The notes beneath the pieces are model-generated. The model was not told the origin of the DNA, ran no database searches, and was given only the letters and a program-made list of their open reading frames with translations. Both the position numbers and the translations under genes were made by a program. Shown here in pieces: positions 41,725 to 53,018 of a stretch of 64,000 bases of DNA (its first letter is position 1; every line of letters begins with the position of its first letter). Source of the stretch: Undaria pinnatifida (lineage: Eukaryota; Sar; Phaeophyceae; Laminariales; Alariaceae); assembly GCA_012845835.1 (NCBI GenBank), contig JABAKD010000019.1, positions 7,088,994-7,152,993 on the forward strand, written 5' to 3'.

Positions 41725-42154
41725 TGCAGTTAGTCTCTGCCCAGGCTCGCTTCAAGACTTGTACGACCAGTGCTCCCGCCATTTCCAGTCTTCCGTCCGC
41801 AGGTATTGGTCTACTGTCTATTTTTCAGTCGGTCATGGACTGCAGCTATGTTATGGCATCCCCTTGACTCCTTTAGAAAAATTAGATGCACCCACGGTTG
41901 TGGGAGCAAACCACTTGGAATTAATATGTGATCATATTTGCAGAGATGAAAGGATTAAAGAATCATGCGTGCGCAGATCTTGCGTCGGTTATTGGGATGG
42001 GGACGGTGTCGCCCGGAGCTGCCATGATGGGCTGATAAGAGGACAAACCCAGCTGTATATTATCGATTCAACGGCCGACCAGACCAGTGGAGAAAACACC
42101 ATTATCCCCACTGTAGTCCGCTGGGACAATAAACGTCCCTTATCTCCAGTGTAG
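41666..42154 (+). CDS. Hypothetical Ser/Asn-rich open frame
   Basis: An ATG-started frame of 162 codons. It begins with a poly-Ser/Asn stretch from a CAG/CAA repeat (about 41690-41728), followed by about 130 residues of mixed composition with several Cys (CDHICRDERIKESC). I do not recognise it. The last 20 codons overlap a duplicated block (TAGTCCGCTGGGACAATAAA at about 42115 and 42152), which is not typical of a conserved gene. It may be a chance frame or a decayed exon. Confidence 0.25.
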
Positions 42155-42487
42155 TCCGCTGGGACAATAAACGTCCCAAGTATCTCACCAGCCCCCCCAA
42201 CACAGAACGATGATGAATCAACGAATTACCCACCACCTCCGTAGAAGTCATGCAGCCACATCTAGTAGATCTTGGCAAAAGTAACCATTTAGAGCCATGG
42301 GATCCTTTAGTCTCCCTACTTGCTGCATTTTGGCATAGTAGTATTCACGCCATCCTAGATTCACCCTCACCCAGAAACAGGTTATGGTTTTCGTCGCTCA
42401 TACTGGCATGATATTCAAAGCCCGAATCGCTCGTAAGCTCCCGAATACCCCTGCTGCTACTGCTTGTTTCTAAAAGCTTCTAGGGTG
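42155..42487. other. Spacer, no gene
   Basis: No feature recognised. Confidence 0.4.
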
Positions 42488-42895
42488 ATGGCCCCCGAGA
42501 AGCGACACATCTATAACAGCAGTTCGGAGGAATGGCGAGTGAGCTGCGTCAGCCAGGACGTCCATCTCGCTAACGGTTGGCATGCTGAAGAAGACGGTGG
42601 TGTTTGGACATTAGCACCCGGAGGAGGCGTTTGCGTGTATTTCGCCGCACTCAGCAACAGCCGGAAATGGCGACCCGAACCAGGGCTTATCCCTTCTGGG
42701 ATAAACCCGAAGTCGGTTTGGATCTACGGATCCGCGAATATCGCCGTGGAAACGTCGTGGAGGACACGGGAATTCAAGATGCTGCTTGTCGGAAAAAGTA
42801 CCAGACAGTGGACGCCCATCTATCTTAGCGAGCACCGTTTCGCAAACAGGAACCTTCGCAATAAATGCCTCGGAGATTTAAATCTGCTTGACTGA
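42488..42895 (+). CDS. Hypothetical small protein, possible beta-sandwich fragment
   Basis: An ATG-started frame of 135 codons with normal-looking globular composition. NGWHAEEDGGVWT near residue 33, then VWIYGSANIAVETSW and PIYLSEHRFANRN, loosely recall the W...E..G.WT beta-sandwich segments found beside some glycosyltransferases. That resemblance is weak and by eye only. There are no neighbours in an obvious gene and no splice sites I would defend. It could be one exon of a larger gene. Confidence 0.35.
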   Translation: MAPEKRHIYNSSSEEWRVSCVSQDVHLANGWHAEEDGGVWTLAPGGGVCVYFAALSNSRKWRPEPGLIPSGINPKSVWIYGSANIAVETSWRTREFKMLLVGKSTRQWTPIYLSEHRFANRNLRNKCLGDLNLLD

Positions 42896-43538
42896 GTCTG
42901 GTAGGGATCCATGCACAATGTCGGGGTCACAGCAGACAGGCTTGCGCGGTTTTGTGCAGATGTGTTGTCTCTGTAGGTCGGGGTGATAGATGTTGTCCCT
43001 CAGCCACCCGTTGGTGCAGTCTGTTGAACACACAGCAGACGGTTTTTTGCGTTTTTTTTGTAAAGTACCGGTATTTCTCGCGGCTAATAATGACACCACG
43101 GGTATTATTTTGTAACAAATACACGACAGCTGCCAAGCTTTATGACGAAAAAGGCAAAACATCAGCCGTCAACGCATCGGCAACTAACTGAGGGGTTATG
43201 TTCAGATCGTCCACAATAAAATCGTCATTGTGTGATAGGACTACATGGTATGTTGTTGCCGCTCGCAGGTTGGTCTAAACATGTCGTTCAATCACATGAC
43301 TCACTAATTTATCAGTTCCAACATTTGAAATGGTCGTCTAGATGTTGTCGTATCATCAAGGGGGGTGTATTGGATTATGGATTTTACGGTCCATGCGTAT
43401 ACAAGTGATGTGCAGCCACTGCACCCGAGCACACTAAGTGTGTTATTTTGGATGTCGGATAATGCAATGCGGCGAGATTACAGGTTTGTTCGTCCTCGTC
43501 GTTCCGTACATCGTGCAACCAACTTACCTGTACCGGGA
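42896..43538. other. Spacer or possible intron
   Basis: No gene recognised. If the exon at 43530-43699 is real, part of this lies downstream of its splice donor. Confidence 0.35.
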
Positions 43539-43699
43539 CGTATATTGCTTCCAGGGCATCTAGCTTCCCGCCCTGAGTAACGGGGACCGTTGCTGTGGGA
43601 CGGACACTCGACCAGTCGAACATTACAACAGCCGGTAGAATATGTGTGCCTGTAGTGTGTGTTTCTTCCGATTGTGATCTGACGACGGTCAGCCCCACG
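43530..43699 (-). CDS. Candidate host exon ending at a strong splice donor
   Basis: The minus strand reads, after a possible acceptor TTATCAG, an open segment of about 56 codons (VVRSQSEETHTTGTH, AVVMFDWSSVRPTATVPV, GKLDALEAIYVPVQ). It then hits CAG/GTAAGT, a textbook donor, at about 43527. Family unknown; the acceptor is tentative. Confidence 0.35.
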
Positions 43700-43904
43700 C
43701 TGATAATTCCTTCTTCTGTTTTTTTTAGATTGATCTGTATCTACGGCTTTCAGGGTAGGCTAATGTTACAGGGTTGCCAACGTAGATGGGTAGTCTATAA
43801 ATTCGACATGGAATCATGTCATGTTTGGGGTGCAGCCAGGTGATAGTAGATCTCACAATCACGTCAAGGCCGTCATGTAGATGGGCGAGAATGTAAGCGA
43901 CGGT

Positions 43905-44307
43905 GATGCTCTGGGGAAGAGCATTCCCACATCGTTCACTGTCCTACACTGTTCCTCATAGAGTAATGATAATGCCAGCCTTCTTGTGTCTAATCAGCGA
44001 GCCAAAGGAGAGATTAATAAATACACCAGGGACCACGAGGAGAGCGCTTCCCAACACCGGCAATCCTGCGTCCCCCTCGGGGGCTGACATTACTCTCTCT
44101 TCATGGTTTGATGCTCTGGGGAAGAGCATTCCCACATCGTTCACTGTCCTACACTGTTCCTCATAGAGTAATGATAATGCCAGCCTTCTTGTGTCTAATC
44201 AGCGAGCCAAAGGAGAGATTAATAAATACACCAGGGACCACGAGGAGAGCGCTTCCCAACACCGGCAATCCTGCGTCCCCCTCGGGGGCTGACATTACTC
44301 TCTCTTC
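43905..44307. repeat. Exact tandem duplication, 205-bp period
   Basis: 43905-44102 and 44110-44307 are identical over about 198 bp. On the minus strand each copy encodes SAPEGDAGLPVLGSALLVV and PGVFINLSFGSLIRHKKA before a stop. Identity implies a very recent event, or an assembly artefact. Confidence 0.85.
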
Positions 44308-44352
44308 TTCTCTCCTTCGTTTCCACGTTTGGTCACACAAGCGCCTTTGCAA
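43956..44352 (-). pseudogene. Gene-family C-terminal exon, duplicated
   Basis: Each of the two identical copies encodes about 45 residues with a hydrophobic stretch (LPVLGSALLVVPGVFINLSF), then LIRHKKAGIIITL and a stop. The pattern PEG, a hydrophobic segment, GVF, then a K-A end also occurs in the minus-strand segments at 46.5 and 48.1 kb (PQGEMSATVATVV...GVF; PEGPISATIAPVVGGVF). I infer a small family of membrane-associated proteins. Function unknown. Confidence 0.35.
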
Positions 44353-44509
44353 CCAATCTCTTCTCTCCGTATCACAAATGTTTTCTATGTTCGTTAGAAG
44401 GCTTTACCTGTTGGCGTTTTGTAGCCCGACAGGTAAGAGCCTTCAAACAAAGGAGTCATCTCACGGGTAGGAGTTGTACTTTTTGGGGGGCAAAGCGTTT
44501 CTTACCTTC

Positions 44510-44976
44510 TAATTGGTTGAGCTCTTCAAGTGTAGAACTATCCCGGCATCTACTTGTAGCCGAAATCTATCGACCCCTTGGCCCCGCCGCTTGCACCTCC
44601 CACCTGCATGAAATGCGCGTTGCTCTTGAACTCCATGAAGGTAGTGAAGAGCACGTGCAGGCTCTCGATCAGGTTGCCGTACACCGGGATATCCATGACA
44701 GCGCACATCCGAACAGGAACGAAGACCGGGGATGGGGCATCATTGTTCTGTGCTTTTCCCACCATTATATCGTGTATCGTGACTCATCCCAAGGTAGGTA
44801 GGGGTTGCACTATTTTTTTTTTTATCAGGGCCATACAGTGTTTCTGGCCGGTTGAGCTCCTCCAGCTCGGGACTATCGGTCAGTATGATCGTTTTACGAG
44901 TATATGCTTGCTTTAGGACTAGCGCATGGAAAGAAAATGCCGTTCGGGTCGCGCGAACGAATGCCTCCGAAGCCAC
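44510..44976 (-). pseudogene. Possible exons of the same gene family
   Basis: Two minus-strand segments end in related blocks: TDSPELEELNRPE (about 44850-44900) and DSSTLEELNQLE (about 44507-44545), the latter followed by a GTAAGA donor. Between them, 44550-44720 is open (MCAVMDIPVYGNLIESLHVL, then FMEFKSNAHFMQ). The repeated LEELN block suggests duplicated exons. Family and function unknown. Confidence 0.3.
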
Positions 44977-44979
44977 GCT

Positions 44980-45377
44980 TCGGGTGAAATTTTGGGCGCA
45001 CTCCTCATGTTGGGAACTCTTAGCGTGGGGTGACTCAGAGTATGTATGTGCTGGAGTTCGAATCTCTTCAGAAACACATTTTCACTGTATTATTATGCGG
45101 ATTAAGAAAAATATCAGTTAGAAGGCTCTTAAAGGCCAGTCAGTGGTAGTCGCGGTACCGAAGTAGCCCAACAGGGCCACTCCGCTAAAAGCACGCGCAA
45201 CTTGAGGCGCTTATGTGGCGGTGCCGTCACCGTAAGCGCCTCTGTATCCACCAACCAGCCCAGCACCTCGAGTTCTGGGGGTGGTTTGTGGACAAAGGTG
45301 AGGGACTTCCAACTACCCCTTCATAGCCCCTTGGTGCCACCTCTTCTCATAGAGACCACAGATACAGAGTCTCAAGC
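44980..45377. other. Spacer with a tRNA-like relic
   Basis: GGAGTTCGAATCTCTTC near 45051 looks like a T arm, without a matching cloverleaf. No gene. Confidence 0.35.
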
Positions 45378-45480
45378 ATAATTTTGAAAAATAATGTCCG
45401 AACACGTCAGCTGTGAGTTCGATAAATTTAAGGTCGATACTCATGCAAGCTGCGTGATACACCTAATTTTTGTCACTACA
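45378..45480 (+). repeat. Repeat family X, partial copy
   Basis: CACGTCAGCTGTGAGTTCGA, GTCGATACTCATGCAAGC and GTGATACACC are in family order. Confidence 0.55.
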
Positions 45481-45819
45481 ATCGAGGAGTTCAATTAACA
45501 CTCGATATGCATGCGTGAAAACATATGCGGAAGAAAGTGTGGTGAGCTTAAGCTCATAATTATTTCGCAATCAGCACTGGTCGAACGGAAACGCTCATTA
45601 TGCTCTACCTTTCCGGTGCGTGTTTGCATCGGCCTTGCGCTAAAACAATCGACGCGGACGCACGGTGAATGGGCGTTGTGCCGTGCTTTGTTAAGCAACA
45701 TGCGAGTGATAAGGAGCTGCAGCGAGGACGTATTGCGATCAAGCGCTACTAAAGGGCAATTTGCATCCAGAAATAATACCCGCCCCCTGCGTAGAACTGT
45801 CTGTGTGCTGGTTTCATAG

Positions 45820-46040
45820 CACTACCCACTGAGCTACGTAAATCACTGGTTATATATAGGCCTACCCACCAAGCTACTGAGTCACGGGACTGAGCTGCTC
45901 AGTCACGTGGCTCAATAAGCAATCATATATATGTTTCAGTGAGTTCGCTTCTCGCCGAGTTCGTATTTGTTATTTTCGAGCGTGCGCGCTGGAGACATTA
46001 TGAATGGATAGTGTGCTCGTAAATACTGCAAAGTAGTACG
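45820..46040. repeat. tRNA-like SINE relic shared with 5.7-5.9 kb
   Basis: The reverse complement of 45826-45850 reads TACGTAGCTCAGTGGGTAG, and GAGCGTGCGCGCTGGAGAC follows on the plus strand near 45977. Both elements occur at 5695-5940. Confidence 0.45.
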
Positions 46041-46279
46041 TGGCGAGGGGTGAGCCACGGACATCCCTGTTACGAAATCGGCGAGATTCAATCAATGAAC
46101 TCGAAAACATATATTTTGTTGGTTATACAGCACTTTGACTGCAACCCGAAAACCGTGAAATGACAGTAAAAACGAAACAGTTCGTTTTTTGACGTCCAAT
46201 ATGGGCAGGAGAGCAGCACCTCAAACGATCATAATAACTATACAAGCATCGCCCATAGAAAGTAGTAATTATCTGAGCC

Positions 46280-47024
46280 TCATCCTAACGGAAGACACAC
46301 TTTAGATCCCAGGTACGTGTCCTCAACAGCCAGAAAAGTGCACGCCGCGCAATCCAACCTCCAGCTTATGCAAACGCCAGGAGTTATACTCCCAGGTCGT
46401 TGTTCAACGTCATCGTTATCAATGAGCTCCGTGCACACCTCCCATCGACATTCGATATCTAGTTCTACGACCTCGATCAAGCAGACAACCCTCTTGGAGC
46501 ATCTCGCCTGCGCACACGCTGAAAGAAAGTCCCAAGAGAACATAAAAAAGACACCATTGACAACCGTAGCTACCGTAGCAGACATTTCACCTTGAGGGCA
46601 GAACTCACACAAAGCGTTGGCCAGTAACGGAAACATCGGTGAACGCTGCGTACTTAGTGTCGTAACCCCGACTGACCGCGTGATTGACCGACGCCGTTTT
46701 TGCTTTTTTCGCGAGAGAACGCTAGAGGCTAAGTTACCCAGATCCCAAGATCGGATCCGAGGGAGGTGGGCCATCCTCCACTCCTGCCGCAATAACGTTA
46801 CCGTCTATTGCAAGGTAGACACTCGCGGGACCTACCGCGCCGATTAACCGAACGCACGAGTTGCCCAAAAAAGCAGTGAAATTAGCGTCGGAAAATTGGG
46901 TCATACTGCCAGCCTGTTTTAAGACGCCTGCCTCCGACCAGAGGAAGCTATTGTTTGCAATTCGAAGCGACAACAACGCTCCGTACGGCAGGTGAAGCTC
47001 CCTGGCGCCGGTATCGGTGAAACT
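46280..47024 (-). pseudogene. Unknown gene, copy 1, with a 66-nt intron
   Basis: A first open segment (47024 to 46738) encodes LHLPYGALLSLRIANNSFLW, TQFSDANFTAF and IGAVGPASVYLAIDGNVIAAG. It ends at a GTAACT donor. A GGTCAG acceptor lies 66 nt on, and joining them keeps frame into GVTTLSTQRSPMFPLL, CPQGEMSATVATVVNGVFF and a Cys-rich stretch, ending in a TGA at about 46280. Copy 2 (48.0-48.7 kb) conserves the protein pattern while differing in DNA, which supports real coding ancestry. The start is not found, and an in-frame TGA lies just upstream. Two hydrophobic segments suggest a membrane protein. Function unknown. Confidence 0.5.
46672..46737 (-). other. Putative 66-nt intron of copy 1
   Basis: GTAACT...GGTCAG on the minus strand. 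Removal joins a phase-1 codon in frame. In copy 2 the same place holds a repeat family X fragment, and the acceptor AG is replaced. Confidence 0.45.
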
Positions 47025-47189
47025 TACAAATCATCCATCGCGAGAAACACTGGTACTGCGCTTCTACAGCCCAACTACCCATGATAACCATTCCAAACAG
47101 CATTCCACTTTTACAACCCGACTACGAATGGTAAACCATGCCAAACGACCCACCATGCGGTAGGGGGGTTATGTTGTTTTGGCAGCTTT

Positions 47190-47330
47190 TTTTGCAGTGG
47201 CTCGGGGCTCTTCGCGGGAGTGACTCCCCTGTTCCTTTGTAGCCTTAAGCTTTCGTGCTGTTTTTAATTGTGCGACAGGAATCCGCAAGGGAAGGATAAC
47301 CTATGCTGCGCCAAACCAACCGCTTAATTT
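47190..47330. repeat. Diverged interspersed repeat shared with 37965-38150
   Basis: Shares GAGTGACTCCCCTGTTC, TTAAGCTTTCG and CTGCGCCAAA with the other locus. Confidence 0.45.
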
Positions 47331-47435
47331 TCATTTTGCCCGTAAGATACAGAACCACTCGTGTGAGTATGGTATGGTATGGTATGATATGATATGATAG
47401 CTCAAACCCGGTACTGTAGTGAAAATGGGGGTATA

Positions 47436-47990
47436 TCATAACATCATCATAACATCATCATAACATCATCATAACATCATCATAACATCATCATAACATC
47501 ATCACAACATCATCACAACATCATCACAACATCATCATAACATCATCATAACATCATCATAACATCATCGTAACATCATCATAACATCATCATAACATCA
47601 TCAAAACATCATCGTAACATCATCATAACATCATCATAACATCATCATAACATCATCATAACATCATCATAACATCATCGTAACATCATCACAACGTCAT
47701 CATAACATCATCATAACATCATCATAACATCATCATAACATCATCATAACATCATCATAACATCTTCATAACATCTTCATAACATCATCATAACATCATC
47801 GTAACATCATCATAACATCATCATAACATCATCGTAACATCTTCATAACATCATCATAACAGCATCATAACATCATCATGACATCATCATAACATCATGA
47901 CGACATCATCATAACCCCGTCGTAACATCATCATACCATCATCATAACATCATCGTAACATCATCATAACATCATCATAACATCATCACA
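47436..47990. repeat. 11-bp satellite, unit AACATCATCAT
   Basis: About fifty near-perfect units in 555 bp, with occasional G or C substitutions (CATCGTAAC, CATCACAAC). A (TATGG)n run lies just before it at about 47368-47400. The satellite abuts the end of the copy 2 coding relic. Confidence 0.95.
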
Positions 47991-47991
47991 T

Positions 47992-48690
47992 CCCCAATAG
48001 CAATACCGTAGCCTTGGTCAAACGCAAAGAAATTCCCAAGAGAACATCGACAAATACACCACCGACAACCGGAGCTATAGTCGCAGATATTGGACCTTCA
48101 GGGCAGCACCCACAATCGTCCACGACAGACGGAAACACCGGTGAACGCCGCGTACTTAGCGTTGTAACCCCGACGAACCGCATGATTACCCGACATCGTT
48201 TTTTGTAACACTACATTCATTACGCCAGGCGTATTTCAGGGTCGATACTCATACTTCCAAGCTGCGTGACACACCGGCCGCGCGTTTTATAGATGTATTA
48301 CTCTTTGAAGAGATATGAGTACGATGCCCCTCTAGATTTTTCCTCGCGAATTAACGCGACAGGCTGAGTTACCCAGACCTCGGAATCGGAGCCGAGGGTG
48401 GGCAGAGCCACCCTCCATTCCTGCCGCATCAACGCCGCTGTCTATTGCCAGAAAAGCACTCGCGGAACCTACCGCTCCAAAATAAACGAACGTACGGCCT
48501 CAGTAGTATCGAAAGGCAGCGAGAAAACGTCGGAAAATAGGGTCATACAGCCAGTCTTATTTACGAGGCGTGCCTCCGGTCAGAGGAAGCTCTCATGTGC
48601 TATTCCAAGCGATATCAACCGTCTGCATGGCAGTCGAAGCTCCGTGACGCCGCTATCGATGGAACACCCACACGTCCATGGCGAACACTG
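47992..48690 (-). pseudogene. Unknown gene, copy 2 (decayed)
   Basis: Homologous to copy 1 in the same order: LISLGIAHESFL, CMTLFSDVF, GAVGSASAFLAIDSGVDAAG, then after the intron position VGVTTLSTRRSPVFP and CPEGPISATIAPVVGGVFV. It has a TGA where copy 1 has Trp (SFLW), a further stop before the AVGSAS block, a lost acceptor AG, and about 115 extra bases at the intron site. Its downstream end is cut by the 11-bp satellite. Confidence 0.55.
48236..48290 (+). repeat. Repeat family X fragment inside the copy 2 intron
   Basis: CAGGGTCGATACTCATAC and CCAAGCTGCGTGACACACC. Copy 1 has no such insert, so it arrived after the gene duplicated. Confidence 0.6.
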
Positions 48691-50109
48691 CTTCAATTAT
48701 ACAGCCCGTTTGGCAATGGCAACCTACCTTGTCACAAGCGAAGCTATATAAGAATAACCTAAAAGAATATGAAAACTGAATGCCAACTTGATGAACCATC
48801 AACAACGTCACCGCGGTGGGCATGTACAACGATGGAGCCCCCCCTGTACACCACTTGCTCTTCCCGCACATTATTTCTTGTCCTCTCTCACCTGCCACAT
48901 GGCGTGGGGGCATGGAACAAAACGGACATACAAAGACCACTGGTCAAAGTGAGTTTTGAGAGCATTGAACGCTCTATTTGAACACTGTTGGTCGCAACGT
49001 TGACTGTGCACCCCGTGCATCTAACTGGTCGCGAACTATTTCACATCTAACAGTTAAAGAAGCGACCAAAAGGGCGGTATACGTACCGTACTACCGTATA
49101 CGGCAGCGGCATTGTGAGCCTCACATTGTTCCCAGGCAGGACGGTGTTTTCCTTCGTCATGGTGCATCCCGCTTTGGGCGAAGGCCACGCAAACGGTTCA
49201 CGCTTGAAGCGGTAGGAAATCGAGATCTCGGCGTCTACTCGTACATGGTGTGAACCCGAGGGAGGTTGGTGGGTGGGGGGGGAGCGAGGGACAGGAGTAT
49301 GAGAGTTAAAGGCAAGGTTGCCGTGGGCTGGAGCCACGTGTCGAGGAATCTCCTACGAATAATACTACTACAGCAGCGAAAAGTACGCTACGATGCAAGG
49401 CTCCGATAGTGCACGTATAATAGTTCAGTCACACCGCAAATCGACGGGATTTGGACATCCTTTGGACCATACCCGAGTAGTTCATATGTTGTTACCCCCT
49501 TGTATAAATTTCGTATGTGGATCTTTACGTATGTATGCACAAAAAAACGTCCAAGTAGCGAGCGGTTTCGACCTATTAATAATATAGACTATATTCATAT
49601 TCATGACGATAATATTTTATGTGGTGACCGATTTTAGCTTGAAAATAGGGTTAAACCAGATGCCCAACTGTTTATTAGAGCCAAGATTTCGGTACCCAAT
49701 GTTTTTTTCTTCGCGCACATAAAAAAACGTGTTTTCCTCTTGTCCGTCTGCGTGTCCGACACCATGTTTTGCGTCGCAAGTTCGCATAATGTATCTCTCG
49801 GAGCAGCACAAATATCAAGGTGCCTCTCTCGCCAGGAAACGTCTCGCAGCACAGGCCTGCATTCATACGAACAATCGTCGAGGTTCCTGCGTAACTTTGT
49901 CCGAGTTTGACCACTTCTACCGCTTCTCGTGTCCATCCTCAATGAGCAGTAGCCGGAGCATTCTTGCCTGAACAAATTTAACCGCTGTTTAAAACGCCTT
50001 GGGCAAAGCCTCCGCGCCCCTGACCACCTTTATGCCACCTTCGTTGATCAGGACTTGCACATACATGCACCAGGCGAGTTTAACACTCTCTCTTGGGCCA
50101 ACACATAAC
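48691..50109. other. Spacer, no firm gene
   Basis: Open frames up to about 113 codons on either strand are featureless. No repeats were recognised. Confidence 0.4.
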
Positions 50110-50355
50110 TAAAACCACCAGTACGGTGAGAGAAGGCCCAGACCGAGAGCGACGATCAGAGACCGCATAGACATACTCGTATCGCAAGCCAGGACCCGCA
50201 TATCATCCGAAATGTAACGCCAACCTACATGTGTGCCAAACGGTACAAGTCATGCCGCTCGGTCGGTATGTCGATTGGATAACAACATAGCAACATTGAG
50301 AAGTCATTGGTACTGACCATCGATAAAACAGGTCACTGAGTACCTGTTTTTAACA
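50110..50355 (-). repeat. Copia-2 3' LTR
   Basis: Read on the minus strand it begins TGTTAAAAACAGG. Directly before it lies GAGGGGGCG, the polypurine tract. It aligns to 55333-55584 (shared GCATATCATCCGAAATGTAA, in plus sense). Confidence 0.75.
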
Positions 50356-50988
50356 CGCCCCCTCGATGGAGGTAGTGTGACTAGCAACTTGCTTAATCCG
50401 TTGACTTTGAATACGGTGTTGCTTTGGAATGAACATGCGCAACCTGCAATCTGTGACCGAAAAAAATAAATAGACCTACTTACGTCGAGGTCTACGCGTG
50501 ACGCAAAAATAAATATCAAACGCCCAAGTCTCGCTGTAAGGCTCAATGCCCATCTACGGTGCGATGCCTGATCCCGACATGACCCGGATTTAGGTGCTCT
50601 TCGAACAAATAGCATATCATACGAACAAGTAATTGCGTGAAAAATTGCGCGCAAGGCACGGTGTACTAAACAATGTACTGGGCGTGGCCTTCGGCGTCCA
50701 AATTCAATCAAGCAGGTATAATTCCGAATCAAACGACATCAATAAACACACAACCAAGTTCAAACCAAATGAAAACTAAACAACAACATGAACAAATAAA
50801 CGCCAATGCAGTATTCGATTATGATTAATCCCGTTGATGATTGCAAAAATTGTCATGGTGAACTACAGTAGTACAACAATGATGTTGACCTTGATATACT
50901 GATGAAGTAGATACGTGAAAAAGTCTATCTTGATAGCGATGACAAAGTAGATAAACGAACATGTCGATCTATAGCGGTGATGAAGTAG

Positions 50989-52748
50989 CTAACTGTCGAT
51001 ATAGGGGTTACTGCGCTTCCTCAAGCCGCTAACTCTTGAACTGTTGAGGAGGTCAACCAAGTGCTTGATCGTACTGCGGCCGAGGCAGTTTGTCGCTCTA
51101 TCGGACGTTTGGTCATGGGTCGGAAGATGGTGAAGGATGTTTTTTCCGTCTCTTTCCTGCGTGTAAAATAATCTGAGAGCGATGTGTTCGGCCCTCAAAC
51201 TAAAAGGGGAGTTGCCAGCGATGTGAAGGGCACCAGTGCTGTCCCCGAAGAGTGGAACGCTGTTGAACTCCTTCTCGAACCCGAGCTCCAATAGCATGTT
51301 CTTAACATATATGCTTTCCTCGAGCTGTACGCCATCGCTGTCAATTTACTCTCCATAGTCGATTGTGCCGCTAGGTTTTGAAGGGTCGACTTGAAGCTTA
51401 CCCTCCGGACAGAAATAAGAGGTAGCCGCTAGTCTATCTACGGTTGTCTGGGTTCGTCCCCTAGCTGGCATCACAATACCCCATTACTTGGAGTTTCCGG
51501 CTTTGTATTAGATGCCCAATTCTGGGTTTGCCTTAAGATAGAGAAGTAGATGTTTCGCTGCAGTCATGTGAATACTGGCCGTCTTACTCTTGGTCCTTGT
51601 CAACTGCTTCACGGCGTATGTAACGTCAAAGCGGGTGCACTTCCCCAGGTACATCATTGAATCCATGATTGATTGATATAGCTTCATGTCCTCATAATCC
51701 AGGAGAGCTTCATCCGGTTGCATCGTCAAAAATTCTGGCCCAGTTCCTGGCGTGTACAGCGGGTTGCACTCGGACATTCCAAATCTCTCCATGGTGGATT
51801 CCACTTATTTCTTCTGGGTGATTAGGAGTGTTCCTTCCGAGCGGTCTCGTGCGACTAGTTCTTCCAGTGTCATGGAACGCCGCCCAAGTCATTCATGGCA
51901 AAAAAAAGGGCCTTTTGCAGACGTTGGGTTAACTCCGTGTTGATCCCATCATTAACACATCGTCTACATAGAGGCGAAGTATGATCTGGTTTGATTTGTA
52001 AAACATAAACGCATGGGTCCGATCTCATTGGTAGGAGTCCGATGTTCGCCAGCGAGTGATCTATAATGCCGAATCATTTATTTGCCTGAACGGCGCCGGC
52101 CATACAGAGACCTGTTCAATCTCATTACGTTACGACGAATTTGATAACCAGGAGCAGCCTCCTCCGCGGGACTCTGGAGGTATGCAGTTTGGACGTCTAG
52201 TTGTATGCTATGTTCGTATCGTGGTCGGTTGCGATGCCCGTTGTCATTTGTATGCTTCCGATACGGTACACCGGTGCGAAGATACCGCTGCATTCCATGC
52301 CTGATACTTGTCCCCAACCTTGAACCACTAGTCTAGCCTTGAAGGTTCCGTCCGTTTTCTGTTTGAAGACCCATCTTGAGCCGATTACATTATGGCCCAT
52401 CGGAACCGACTTGATGGTTACAAAGTCGTAGACATTGTGCTGCTTGAAGCTTGCGATTTCTTTGTCCACCTCCTTGCGCCATTCGTGCGTTTGCAGTAAG
52501 TTAACTGCTGCCTTACACGTATTTGGGACGATAATTGTCTCTCCCCCGTCAGATATCCCTTGCCTGGTAGGATTGCCTTTGACTAGCGCGTAGTCTACAA
52601 AATAAATATATTCTTGCGAATGGAGACAATCTGGACTCGCCGTCCTCGCACACAGTCCGAGTCGTCCCACCTCGTTAAGTTGTCTCTCTCTGAAAGCGCT
52701 GGCGCCCACAGGAACGACGTCTCCACGGGAACTAGCGCACGTGCTCAT
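50989..52748 (-). pseudogene. Copia-2 reverse transcriptase and RNase H pieces (fossil)
   Basis: Read right to left, segments encode SRWVFKQKTDGTFKARLVVQ and LDVQTAYLQSPAEEA (RT, motif A); DMKLYQSIMDSMMYLGKCTR and YAVKQLTR (RT C side); and PLFGDSTGALHIAGN (RNase H). These are standard copia Pol blocks, lying in separate broken pieces. Confidence 0.72.
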
Positions 52749-53018
52749 ACGCGTCGATGCGTTGGATTAATGTGCGGGACTGCTCACAGCGCGGCTGCGC
52801 GTGGAAAGTGTGATCGCAGGCGTCACTTCTTGCATCAATTCGTCCTGAGGCGTGCGTCCGGGCGACGAGCCACTGCCACCACCAAGATGGTCATCATCGC
52901 CGCTAGTGTCGACGCCAAGGTCGTCTGAGAGTTCCCTCAGCAGCTTTAGAAAGTGTTTCCTCCCGGGGGGGGCATCAGTAGTGTCGGTAGTAGTAGACGA
53001 CAAGTGAAGCGAAGACGT

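Noticed and set aside
47436-47990. CRISPR array
   Set aside because: Contiguous 11-bp units without spacers in a eukaryotic setting.
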